This document shows positions 42,252 through 50,394 of a stretch of 64,000 bases of DNA, piece after piece; the stretch's first letter is position 1; each line of letters opens with the position of its first letter. The notes under the pieces were generated by a model. The model made no database searches, was not told where the DNA came from, and saw only the letters and a program-made list of their open reading frames with translations. Source of the stretch: Streptomyces nodosus (GTDB taxonomy: Bacteria > Actinomycetota > Actinomycetes > Streptomycetales > Streptomycetaceae); contig NZ_CP023747.1 of the NCBI RefSeq assembly GCF_008704995.1, positions 7,660,001 through 7,724,000 of the forward strand, read 5' to 3'. A program made the position numbers and the translations under genes.

Positions 42252-44633
42252 TCACGCCGGGTCGCGCAGGTCTCCGGCCGCCGCCACCGGTCCGAAGACG
42301 TCGTCCTCGTCGGTCGTGCCGAGCAGATACGCCTGGGCCTCGCCGACGTGGAAGTACACCCCATGCAGGTCGAGAGCGCCGTCGTGGAGTGCCCGGGCCA
42401 CGGACCCATGCGCCCGCAGATGCTCCAACTGCTGCACCACATTGGTCAGACACAGCAACTCGACCGCGTCGGCCGGGTCCCGTCCGGTGAGCCGGGGCTC
42501 TGGCCGTGTGCCGTCGGCCATCCGCTCCAGGCTGGGCAGTCCATGTCGCAGCCACCGTCCGAGCGGGGTCCCCGGCATCCCGGGCTCCGAGGCGAGCAGG
42601 GCCTGTATCGCGCCGCATCCGGAGTGCCCGCACACCGTGATGGACCGCACGGCCAGGACGTCCACGGCGTACTCGAGGGCGGCCGCCACGGAGTCGTCAC
42701 CGTTCTGTGTGCCGGGCAGCGGCACCAGATTGCCCATGTTGCGGACGACGAAGAGGTCGCCCGGACCGCTGGAGGTGATCATCGATGTGACAACGCGAGA
42801 GTCGGCGCAGGTCAGGAAGAGCTGCGACGGCCTCTGCCCCTCGCGGGCGAGACGGGCCAGCTCGCCGCGGAGCAGGGGAGCGGTGTTCCGCTGGAACGCG
42901 CTGATCCCGCGCGCGAGTTGCTGCCCGCTTCGCCCGGGCCCGCTGTCCGCTCGGTCGCGGGGAGTGTCATGCGGGGCGGGAGTGGGCCGGTCGCACCGGT
43001 GGTTGCGCCAGGGCGTCCAAGGCCGGCACCGGCACACGGGCGTCTGTACGGCGCTCGGTTCGCCCCCGCGTGTAGTCACCTCCGGCGAGAGCGTCGTCGC
43101 GACGCGGGCTCCTGCCCGGCCGGTGAGGGCGAGCGTTCCTCCGTGCGCACGATGAGTCCGCTCCCAGTCCTGCAGGGTCTCGTACGCCGCGTGATCCATG
43201 AACGACCCGTCGAACCGCACCACGGCGTCCGTCCCCGCGGGCACCAGGTGCAGCGCCTTGCTGAGCCGGGGCACCGCGAGGAACGTCAACTGGCCTCGTA
43301 CGTGTACATGGTGGACTCCTTGTCTCTCCTGATGGGTGATGCGGGTGCGGGCGAGGCGGCGCAAGGCCATGGCGGCGGCCACGGCGACCCCCAGGGCCAC
43401 GCCCTCCAGGACACCCAGGAAGACGACACCGAGTGTGGTGACGGCGTACACCGGAACCTCTCGGTGGCGGGTGACCGTGCGGATGTGGTGCAGGGACACC
43501 ATCTGGATTCCGACGGCCATCACCAGAGCGGCGAGCGAGGCGAGGGGGATGAGCTCGAGCACCGGGACCATCAGCAGCGCGGCTGTCACGGTCCAAACGC
43601 CGTGCAGCATCGTGGAGTTCCGGCTGATCGCGCCGGAGCGCACATTCGCCGAGCTTCTGACGGCGACACCCGCGAGCGGCAGCCCGCCGAGCGCGCCGGA
43701 GACGATGTTCGCGGCGCCTTGTCCGAGCAACTCGCGGTCCAGGTCGGAACGAGCGAGGTGCGGGTGCCGCCCGGCCGCCAGCTTGTCCACCGCGACGGCG
43801 CCGAGCAGAGACTGCACACTGCACACCAGGGTGATGGTGAGCACGGCGCCGATGACGCCGAGAACCGGCCCCTCGGGCAGCCCGGCCGGCGCGTGGTCCC
43901 GCCAGGAGGACAGCTCGACCCTGGGCACGATGAGCGTGGCGAGCGAGGCGGTCAGGGTGGCCGCGGCGACGGCCACGAGGGCGGCCGGAACTCCACGCAG
44001 CCGACGGCCGGCGCGCCCGGGGATGCGCGGCCAGGCCCACAGGATCATCAGCGTCAGCACGCTCATCGACAGGGCGGCCGGCTGCATCCGCGCCAACTGG
44101 GCGGGCAGCGCCAGGAGATTGCCGAGAACCGAGCTCTGCGGAGTGCCGCCGAGCACGATGTGCAGCTGGGCGACGGCAATGGTGACGCCGATGCCGGCGA
44201 GCATCCCGTGCACGATCGCGGGGCTGACGGCGAGCGCCGTACGGGCCACACGCAGACAGCCGAGGCCCAGCTGGGTGACCCCGGCGAGGACAGTGATGGC
44301 GCAGGTGGCCCGCCAGCCATAGTGATGGATGAGGTCGGCAGTGACCACGGTGAGCCCGGCTGCGGGGCCGCTGACCTGGAGCGGGGACCCGCCGAGCCGG
44401 CCGGCGACGAGACCGCCGACGGCGGCGGCGACGAGGCCGGACTGCAGGGGTGCGCCGGTGGCGAGGGCGATACCGAGGGACAGCGGCAGGGCGATCAGGA
44501 AGACCGCGACGGAGGCCGACAGATCGGCGCCCGCCACCGGGAAGCGGCGGGGCGGAGCCGGCGGGGGACTGTGGGGCTGGTGCGCACGCCTTCGAGCCGA
44601 GTCGGAGGCACGGGCGGGGACACAAGCAGGCAT
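42252..44633 (-). CDS. SulP anion transporter fused to beta-carbonic anhydrase
   Basis: This 793-residue fusion has a SulP membrane domain (about 35-430, ten or more helices), a STAS-like domain (about 450-520, HVRGQLTFLAVPRL) and, after a charged linker, a beta-class carbonic anhydrase (about 575-793). The zinc ligands are visible in TCADSRV and in CGHSGCGA. Such fusions are thought to couple bicarbonate transport to CO2 interconversion; that role is known for the fusion family, not shown here. ATG at 44633. Confidence 0.9.
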   Translation of the reverse strand: MPACVPARASDSARRRAHQPHSPPPAPPRRFPVAGADLSASVAVFLIALPLSLGIALATGAPLQSGLVAAAVGGLVAGRLGGSPLQVSGPAAGLTVVTADLIHHYGWRATCAITVLAGVTQLGLGCLRVARTALAVSPAIVHGMLAGIGVTIAVAQLHIVLGGTPQSSVLGNLLALPAQLARMQPAALSMSVLTLMILWAWPRIPGRAGRRLRGVPAALVAVAAATLTASLATLIVPRVELSSWRDHAPAGLPEGPVLGVIGAVLTITLVCSVQSLLGAVAVDKLAAGRHPHLARSDLDRELLGQGAANIVSGALGGLPLAGVAVRSSANVRSGAISRNSTMLHGVWTVTAALLMVPVLELIPLASLAALVMAVGIQMVSLHHIRTVTRHREVPVYAVTTLGVVFLGVLEGVALGVAVAAAMALRRLARTRITHQERQGVHHVHVRGQLTFLAVPRLSKALHLVPAGTDAVVRFDGSFMDHAAYETLQDWERTHRAHGGTLALTGRAGARVATTLSPEVTTRGGEPSAVQTPVCRCRPWTPWRNHRCDRPTPAPHDTPRDRADSGPGRSGQQLARGISAFQRNTAPLLRGELARLAREGQRPSQLFLTCADSRVVTSMITSSGPGDLFVVRNMGNLVPLPGTQNGDDSVAAALEYAVDVLAVRSITVCGHSGCGAIQALLASEPGMPGTPLGRWLRHGLPSLERMADGTRPEPRLTGRDPADAVELLCLTNVVQQLEHLRAHGSVARALHDGALDLHGVYFHVGEAQAYLLGTTDEDDVFGPVAAAGDLRDPA

Positions 44634-44901
44634 GTTTCCCTCTCTTCCGGGTGTGGCGCGGTCGCGAACATGGCAGTTGCGGCGGAGTGGCCGTGCGGCA
44701 CGGCGTGAGGCGACTGGTTCTCAAAGATCGGCAAAAGGATCGTAATGCCGAGTAAAGGGAGCGTATTCGGCACCCGGATAAATCGGTCAACAAAACACCC
44801 GATAGGGTGAGATGCTCATTTGATTCGCTTGTCATGCAAGCCATAGATCAGGGGTGCGCCCGTGCGGTGTCCGCATCGCACAACCCAGGCGTAGTTCACC
44901 T

Positions 44902-44945
44902 GGCCGATCTACCCGAGCGTCTGGACGGCCCGGGACGCCGGAGCC
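44902..44945. repeat. 44-bp exact copy of the 3' end of the epimerase gene
   Basis: This segment is identical to 47473-47516, which encodes the last 15 codons before the stop of the NAD-dependent epimerase gene. Here it is not part of a gene. It abuts a transposase fragment at 44945/44946. Confidence 0.9.
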
Positions 44946-45060
44946 ATGCCGTCCAGGACCTCGTCGGTGATGGCGGAGATGGCCTGCCGGGAGACCTCGG
45001 CGCCAGAGACCTCCGCGAGGCAGGCCTGGGCTGGGTCGCCGAACATCGGCCGATGCGGTG
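44946..45060 (-). pseudogene. IS256-family (mutator-type) transposase fragment
   Basis: The minus strand encodes a short stretch with LAEVSGAEVSRQAISAITDE and VLDGMA, closely matching the segment just before the catalytic core of IS256-type transposases. Both flanks lose the match: the expected EWQ continuation is replaced exactly at the 44-bp repeat. It is a scar of an insertion and deletion. Confidence 0.6.
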
Positions 45061-45139
45061 ATGGCCCTCCTGACCGTGCACCACTGGAGCCTACGCCGTC
45101 GCAGAGCAGCGGATCGGTGAATGCTTTCGTGGTCTGGTT
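45061..45139. other. Intergenic; part of a 500-bp region with insertion scars
   Basis: The stretch from 44634 to 45139 contains no intact gene. 44634-44901 is the probable promoter region of the SulP fusion, with AT-richer sequence around 44750-44830 (unusual for this window). 44902-45060 is the repeat plus transposase scar. 45061-45139 shows nothing recognisable. Confidence 0.45.
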
Positions 45140-45382
45140 CTACTGCGCTTCGTCAGGGGCCTGCGCCTTTTCCCAGCGGAACGATGCGAGGGTGTTGTCT
45201 TCCTCGTCTGCGTCGGTGTGTCCGTCTTCGTGGCGGCCGCCCAGCCAGCGGTGGGTCCAGTGGCCGATGCCGGCGACTGCGCCGAGCAGCAACCCGACCA
45301 GACAGACCAGACCGACTACGAATCCAGCCAGGCTCAGCAGGCCGTATCCGGCCAGGTACGCCAACATTTTGCCCAGGTCCAT
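45140..45382 (-). CDS. Small two-helix membrane protein
   Basis: An 80-residue protein with a hydrophobic stretch of about 35 residues (MLAYLAGYGLLSLAGFVVGL onward) able to form one long or two short membrane helices, then a His/Asp/Glu-rich cytoplasmic tail (GRHEDGHTDADEED). The start at 45382 is chosen because hydrophobic sequence begins there; 45394 and 45466 are in-frame alternatives. I do not recognise a family. Confidence 0.5.
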   Translation of the reverse strand: MDLGKMLAYLAGYGLLSLAGFVVGLVCLVGLLLGAVAGIGHWTHRWLGGRHEDGHTDADEEDNTLASFRWEKAQAPDEAQ

Positions 45383-45512
45383 GCATCCACACATTCCCCG
45401 CGGACGGTGCGGTCGTGGCACAGCGTGGCGAATCCGTGCCCTGAAAGTGTCTGTGCCGCAATGCACCTCAGGACTGAGCCGCGGACCGGGGTGGACTTGC
45501 CCGGTCCGACCG

Positions 45513-45640
45513 ATGCCGATGCGGGACTACTCGGACGAGTTCAGGACCGACGCTGTGGCCCTCGTACGAGTCCACGCCCGGGGCGACGTACAAGAGCATC
45601 ACCGCTGACCTGGGCATCAATGGGGCCACTCTGTTCTGCC
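45513..45640 (+). pseudogene. IS3-family OrfA remnant (frameshifted)
   Basis: The first frame reads RDYSDEFRTDAVAL; after one frame change it continues YESTPGATYKSITADLGING, the usual IS3 OrfA helix-turn-helix region. About 40 codons remain and no OrfB follows. The 3' end is overlapped by the C-terminus of the XRE regulator on the other strand. Confidence 0.72.
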
Positions 45641-46531
45641 GGATCCAGTGTCCGATGCTGACCCCGTCTTGGCTCCATGCGGTGTCGAGCTCGTCGGAGT
45701 CAGGTCCTGCAAGCCCACCACCCGCAGCAACTGCAAGCGCTCGTACGACTCCGTGCCCGGGCGGGCCGTGTGGATGACGAGCTGCTGGTTGTGATCGGCA
45801 TTGACGAGAACCTCGCAGTCGAGTTCGAGGATGCCGACCGCAGGGTGCCGGAAGCGTTTCGTGGAGGCGCGGCGTACGGCGACCTCGTGCTCGTCCCAGA
45901 GGCGGGCGAACTCCCTGCTCGCGGCGCGTAGTTCGGCGACGAGGGCGGCGGCATTCGGGTCCGTGGGGCGGGCCGAGGTCACCGCTCGCAGCCCGGCCAC
46001 CTGCTCGCGGGCGCGCTCCGGGCGGTCCTCGGGCGGGAACAGCTCCTGGGCCGCCGCGTCCAGGAAGAAGCGGCGGATCATGTTGCGTCCCCGGGGCGGC
46101 CGGGCGAGGACATCTCCGCTCAATGCCCGCGACAGCGCATTCTGGGCCAGGACCTCACCGCAGTCGGTCACCACCATCGCCGGGGTGTCGTGCAGCCGGT
46201 CCAGCACCAGGAGCAGGCCCGGGCGCACGTGCGTGCTGGTCGCCTCCCGCCGCGGCGGCTCCTCACCGGTGAGGTGGAAGAGGTGGTCGCGTTCGTCCTC
46301 CGTCAGGCGCAGGGCGCGGGCCAGCGCGGTGAGCATCTGGCGGGACGGGCGCGGGCCCCGGGACTGTTCCAGCCGCGTGTAGTAGTCCACGGACATGCCG
46401 GCCAGCTGGGCCACCTCCTCGCGGCGCAGCCCCGGCGTACGGCGGCGGGCTCCGGCCGTGAGCCCCACGTCGGAGGGGTCCAGGCGGGCGCGCCCGCGGC
46501 GCAGGAAGTCGGCGAGTTCGGCTCGGTTCAC
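45617..46531 (-). CDS. XRE-family regulator with MmyB-like ligand domain
   Basis: This 304-residue regulator starts at GTG 46531. Residues about 5-75 form the helix-turn-helix (GLRREEVAQLAGMSVDYYTRLEQSRG) and about 95-260 the MmyB-like domain (RLHDTPAMVVTDCGEVLAQNALS, RRFFLDAAAQELF, HPAVGILELDCEVL). The last about 30 residues, rich in Ser/Thr/Gly, are encoded over the IS3 remnant and may replace the original end. It is divergent from the epimerase gene and is its likely regulator. Confidence 0.85.
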   Translation of the reverse strand: MNRAELADFLRRGRARLDPSDVGLTAGARRRTPGLRREEVAQLAGMSVDYYTRLEQSRGPRPSRQMLTALARALRLTEDERDHLFHLTGEEPPRREATSTHVRPGLLLVLDRLHDTPAMVVTDCGEVLAQNALSRALSGDVLARPPRGRNMIRRFFLDAAAQELFPPEDRPERAREQVAGLRAVTSARPTDPNAAALVAELRAASREFARLWDEHEVAVRRASTKRFRHPAVGILELDCEVLVNADHNQQLVIHTARPGTESYERLQLLRVVGLQDLTPTSSTPHGAKTGSASDTGSGRTEWPH

Positions 46532-46667
46532 CTCTCCAGGGTGCGGGACGCCGGCCGGCTTATCCAGGGACTCCCGATCCCCTGATGAAGAGGTCTCTCC
46601 CGGTCGTCCCCGCGTCGGCCGAGGCTGGTCATCAACGACAGGCGACAGACTGAGTGAGGAGCACATC

Positions 46668-47522
46668 ATGCTGACTTTGGTGACCGGTACGACGGGACAG
46701 GTCGGACGCCGCTTCGTGCCGAGGCTGCTGGCCCAGCGGCAGCCGGGCGAGCAGGTGCGGGTCCTGGTACGGGACGCAGCCCGAGGCGAGCGCTTCGCGG
46801 AGCTGGGCGCCCAGGTCGCCGTAGGGGACATGCGTGACGAGGAGACACTCGGCAAGGCGCTCGCCGGCGTGGACGCCGTCGTGAACGTCGCCGCCTCCTT
46901 CCGCGGGGTACCCGACGAGGAGGCGTGGGCCGTCAACCGGGACGCCGCGGTGGCCCTGGGCCGCGCCGCGCAGGCCTCCGACGTGGAGCGGTTCGTGCAG
47001 GTCAGCACCGGCAATGTGTACGGCGTCGGACGGGGCCGCCCGCTGACCGAGGAGGACGAGAGCCGACCGGGCGGCGAGATGTGGGGCGCCTACCCAGAGT
47101 CCAAGGCCGAGGCCGAGCGTGAACTGCTCGCGCTGAAGGGCCTGGACGTACGCATCGGCCGGCTCCCCTTCGTCTACGGCGAGGGCGACCCACACCTCGC
47201 CAACTCCTTGCACTGGGCGGCCCGTTGGGCGCCGCACCAGCGTCTGCAGATGGCCCACCACGCGGACGTCGCGCAAGGCCTGATGCGTCTGCTGTACGCG
47301 CCGGGTATCGCCGGCCGAATCTACAACATCGCCGACGACGCCCCCGTCACGACGGTCGAGCTGTACCAGCTCAACGGCGTCGAGGTGCCCGCCGGGCTTC
47401 ACGAGCTCACGGACCCCGACCCGTGGTTCGGGATCATGTCCAACCGGCGCATCCGCCGGGAGCTCGGCTTCCGGCCGATCTACCCGAGCGTCTGGACGGC
47501 CCGGGACGCCGGAGCCCTGTGA
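46668..47522 (+). CDS. NAD(P)-dependent epimerase/reductase (extended SDR)
   Basis: This 284-residue Rossmann protein has the nucleotide motif TLVTGTTGQVGRR, a VNVAASFRGV segment, the STGNVYG motif and catalytic YPESKAEAE (Tyr-x-x-x-Lys). AGTGAGGAGC precedes the ATG. It is controlled, in all likelihood, by the divergent XRE regulator, a pairing common in streptomycetes. The last 15 codons before the stop (47473-47516) recur at 44902. The substrate is unknown. Confidence 0.85.
   Translation: MLTLVTGTTGQVGRRFVPRLLAQRQPGEQVRVLVRDAARGERFAELGAQVAVGDMRDEETLGKALAGVDAVVNVAASFRGVPDEEAWAVNRDAAVALGRAAQASDVERFVQVSTGNVYGVGRGRPLTEEDESRPGGEMWGAYPESKAEAERELLALKGLDVRIGRLPFVYGEGDPHLANSLHWAARWAPHQRLQMAHHADVAQGLMRLLYAPGIAGRIYNIADDAPVTTVELYQLNGVEVPAGLHELTDPDPWFGIMSNRRIRRELGFRPIYPSVWTARDAGAL
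47473..47516. repeat. Second copy of the 44-bp repeat (inside epimerase gene)
   Basis: It is identical to 44902-44945 and lies in direct orientation 2.57 kb away. The identity ends exactly after GGAGCC, six bases before the gene end. Confidence 0.9.
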
Positions 47523-47673
47523 CGGTCACGGCACGAGGTTATCGACCTTGAATGCGTGATGTCGTCATGGTCGGGCGGGCGTCCTTCCCCCAGCCGGCCA
47601 CCGCCGCTTCGTCCCGCCCCACCGCCCAGCGGGCCGGTGCCCGGCAGCTCCAGCCATGACAGAATGAGAACGT

Positions 47674-48774
47674 ATGGGCGCCATGAACGAACTTATCGAC
47701 GTCGATGTCATCCGATGCCTCGTCACTGAACTGGAAACTGCGGCGCCCGGTCAGCGCCTTGCCAAGACTTCGTCGATCACCAGCTCTGATCTCGAGCCGC
47801 TGAACCTGCGTGCGCGCAGTGATCTGGTAGAGGCCGCACTGCTCAATGATCTACCTGACGACTTCTATGCAGTTGCGGCAATCTTCAGGCGCGCTCTCGC
47901 CGGCCCGGGCTTCAGCGGCTGGTCGATCTGGCCTGTCACCGAAGCCGTCGCGGCTCTCGCACTCTCGTCAGACGTTCCGGCAGCGTTCGACGACGGGCTT
48001 TCCCTGCTGGCGGAGCTCACTCCTCGCTTGACCAGCGAGTTCGCCATCCGTCGATTCCTGATGGCCGACCTTGATCGCGCACTGGAGTCCGTCATGACCT
48101 GGACAGCGCATCGCGACGCCGCAGTGCGGCGTCTGGCCAGCGAGGGAACCCGTCCCTTTCTTCCTTGGGCGATCCGGGTCAGGAGCATCCTCGACACGAC
48201 CGCGTGCACGGTACCCATCCTCAACGCCCTCCATGAGGACGAAAGTGACTACGTCCGCCGCTCCGTTGCCAACCACCTCAACGACCTCAGCCGCCAGGAC
48301 CCGGATCTCGTCGTCTCCCTCGCGACCGAGTGGCTGCGCGATCCGGGTCGGCACACACGCTCCGTCGTGCGGCACGGCCTACGCACTCTGATCAAGCGGG
48401 CGCATCCGGGCGCACTCGCCTTGATGGGCTTCAGCGCCTCCGCACTGACGGTGTCCACACCGCGGCTGGAGAGCAATCAAGTGCAAGCGCCCGGAAAGCT
48501 GGCGTTTGCTTTTGACGTGACGAACGACGGCCCTGAGCCCGCGAACGTAGCTGTCGACTATGTCATCCACTTCGCAAAGGCCAATGGCTCACTCAGCGAC
48601 AAGGTCTTCAAACTCGCGGTGCGGGAACTCGCTCCCGGGGAAACCACGCGGTTCACCAAAAGCCATGTCTTCCGCCCCATGACCACACGTGTCCATCACG
48701 CAGGCACCCACGCCCTCGAAGTACAGGTCAATGGAAGCCGGTCAGGCTGGACCGACTTCACCCTCGTCCTTTGA
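47674..48774 (+). CDS. alkC: DNA alkylation repair glycosylase, AlkC type with Ig-like tail
   Basis: This 366-residue DNA glycosylase of the HEAT-repeat (AlkC/AlkD) superfamily excises alkylated bases such as 3-methyladenine. Residues about 15-250 form HEAT-like repeats, with AlkC features LLNDLPDDFYAVAAIF, GFSGWSIWPVTEAVA, WAIRVRSILDTTACTVPIL and SDYVRRSVANHLNDL. Residues about 260-366 form an Ig-like domain (LAFAFDVTNDGPEPANVAVDY onward) characteristic of AlkC rather than AlkD. It appears to be a single-gene unit. Confidence 0.85.
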   Translation: MGAMNELIDVDVIRCLVTELETAAPGQRLAKTSSITSSDLEPLNLRARSDLVEAALLNDLPDDFYAVAAIFRRALAGPGFSGWSIWPVTEAVAALALSSDVPAAFDDGLSLLAELTPRLTSEFAIRRFLMADLDRALESVMTWTAHRDAAVRRLASEGTRPFLPWAIRVRSILDTTACTVPILNALHEDESDYVRRSVANHLNDLSRQDPDLVVSLATEWLRDPGRHTRSVVRHGLRTLIKRAHPGALALMGFSASALTVSTPRLESNQVQAPGKLAFAFDVTNDGPEPANVAVDYVIHFAKANGSLSDKVFKLAVRELAPGETTRFTKSHVFRPMTTRVHHAGTHALEVQVNGSRSGWTDFTLVL

Positions 48775-48842
48775 CGACTGACCGGCATGTCTCCGGTCTG
48801 CTCGCGCTTCGTCGGCGAGCAGACCGGAGGCATCCGGAGATC

Positions 48843-49697
48843 TCAGGTAGGGGTCGGCTTGGCGACCTTCGCGCCTCCCCACAGAGCACCCGGGTTGGCC
48901 CGACGGGGGTAGAGACGGAGCATCCGGGCGTAGAGCTCCTCGGCCGTCCGGGAGCCCTCGACGGCGGCGTTGAAGCTACGCAGATAGCCGGCGGTCTGGG
49001 CCAGAATCATCGGGTGGTCGGGCGTGTTCGGCTTCTTGTGTCCGGCGACCACGGCGACGGGATTGAGCTCGGCGAGACGTTCGGCAGCCTGAGCCCAGTG
49101 CTCGCGGCTCTCCGGGGTGGTTTCGGCGGTGAACTGATGGGTGTCGTTGTAGACGACGTCCCCGGCGACGACGAGCCCGAGGTCCGGCAACCACAGCGAG
49201 GTGGTGTCGACGGTGTCGGTGTAACCCATCTCCATCACCTCCAACCGGTGCCCTTCGAGTTCGAAGTGGTCACCATCAAGGGGCTCGGGGTAGGTGATCT
49301 CGGGGATCTGTCCCGGAAAGAGCTTCTCCCAGAAGCCGTCACGCCATTTCGGCTCGCCTTGTGTGTGCGCTCCGGCGACGGAGCCCTTGGAAGCGATCGC
49401 CTTCGCCTCCGGGAATGCCTTCAGGAGCTGGCCGATCCCGAAGAAGTGATCGCCGTGACCATGGGTGATGAAGATATGGGTCAGTTGACGACCGAAGGAC
49501 GTGACCCATTCCACGAGTTCTGCGTTTTGCTCGATGGAGGTGTAGGTGTCGACCAGGACGGCATCACGGTCACCGTAGATCAAGGTCGCGGTGTTGGCGA
49601 CCCATTGAAGGTCATCAGGCCCGTGGGGCAGGTCCCTGGTCAAACCCTGTCGTGTCGCGGTGCGTACGGCGTACGCCAGACCGCTGGTGCTGGACAT
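48843..49697 (-). CDS. MBL-fold metallo-hydrolase
   Basis: This 284-residue metallo-beta-lactamase-fold protein has the metal motif THGHGDHFFG (about 84-93), a later His in the ASKGSVAGAHTQ region, an Asp ligand in VVAGDVVYNDTHQF and a final AGHKKPNT His. The start at 49697 has AGGAGAGAAG upstream. It lies 29 bp after the Rrf2-type regulator gene and is probably co-transcribed with it. Relatives include lactonase- and glyoxalase-like enzymes; the substrate is not readable. Confidence 0.85.
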   Translation of the reverse strand: MSSTSGLAYAVRTATRQGLTRDLPHGPDDLQWVANTATLIYGDRDAVLVDTYTSIEQNAELVEWVTSFGRQLTHIFITHGHGDHFFGIGQLLKAFPEAKAIASKGSVAGAHTQGEPKWRDGFWEKLFPGQIPEITYPEPLDGDHFELEGHRLEVMEMGYTDTVDTTSLWLPDLGLVVAGDVVYNDTHQFTAETTPESREHWAQAAERLAELNPVAVVAGHKKPNTPDHPMILAQTAGYLRSFNAAVEGSRTAEELYARMLRLYPRRANPGALWGGAKVAKPTPT

Positions 49698-49726
49698 CGA
49701 CTTCTCTCCTCTGTGGTGTCGACCGC

Positions 49727-50164
49727 TCAGGCGCCGCCGGCGCTGAGGGTGTCTCGCAGGACCTCTGCGAGGCTGGTGCTCGCGAGTTCGCGACGGATCG
49801 AGTCGTCGACGCGGGCGTAGACGGGTACGAGGGCGGGCCGGATGCCGCGCGCGATCGGGCACGAGTCACTTGGCTCGTTGCGGTGCATCGCGAAAGTCGC
49901 CTCAGGGCCGAGTGCCTTGTCGATGTCCCACAGGCTGATCGCCTCCGGCGACCTGGCCAGCCGCCAGCCTGCGCCGGCACCGCGCCGGGACTCGATCAGG
50001 CCGGCCTTGCTCATCTCACTCATCAGCCGACGGATCACCACGGGGTTGGTCTTCACGCTGTTCGCGATCTGATCCGAGGTCGTCAGCTCACATCCCTGAC
50101 GCTCGTTGAGGGCCATCCATGCCAGTGCGTGCGTCGCGACCGTCAGCTTGCTGTTTGCGCTCAC
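49727..50164 (-). CDS. Rrf2-family transcriptional regulator (YwnA-like, no Fe-S cysteine triad)
   Basis: This 145-residue winged-helix protein (LTVATHALAWMALNE, SDQIANSVKTNPVVIRRLMSEMSKAGLIESRRGAGAGWRLARSP) has only two Cys residues (one early, one in SCPIA), so it lacks the three-Cys cluster site of IscR/NsrR. YwnA-like members sense small electrophiles or act as simple repressors. GGAGG precedes the GTG closely. A palindromic site lies 9 bp upstream, fitting autoregulation together with the MBL gene. Confidence 0.85.
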   Translation of the reverse strand: MSANSKLTVATHALAWMALNERQGCELTTSDQIANSVKTNPVVIRRLMSEMSKAGLIESRRGAGAGWRLARSPEAISLWDIDKALGPEATFAMHRNEPSDSCPIARGIRPALVPVYARVDDSIRRELASTSLAEVLRDTLSAGGA

Positions 50165-50172
50165 CCCTCCAA

Positions 50173-50191
50173 TGTAATCATTTCAGTTACA
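50173..50191. promoter_or_regulatory. Putative Rrf2 operator
   Basis: TGTAATCATTTCAGTTACA is an AT-rich imperfect palindrome (TGTAA arms) standing out from the GC-rich background directly upstream of the Rrf2-type gene. Confidence 0.6.
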
Positions 50192-50394
50192 TATGTCGAG
50201 GTGTGGAGCACCCGAGCGAAGCAAGGCGGAGGTCCAACCGACGACCAAGGACCCGTATCCGCCGGTGAACAGCCGCGCGCAGCGGTCGGCACCGACCGTC
50301 GGCATGTGAGACGCTGCCTCACCCGAAGCGCAGTGAACGATCGCACGATCGCACCCCGGGTAAGACAGCGGCCTGCTTGCCGGAACGGGTGAGG

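Noticed and set aside
42111..44708. 865-codon plus-strand frame opposite the SulP-carbonic anhydrase gene
   Set aside because: The minus strand encodes all SulP and zinc-site motifs; the plus frame is low-complexity shadow sequence.
44634..44901. AT-richer stretch upstream of the SulP fusion considered as a phage or plasmid attachment site
   Set aside because: No tRNA gene, integrase or flanking direct repeat other than the 44-bp epimerase copy was found.
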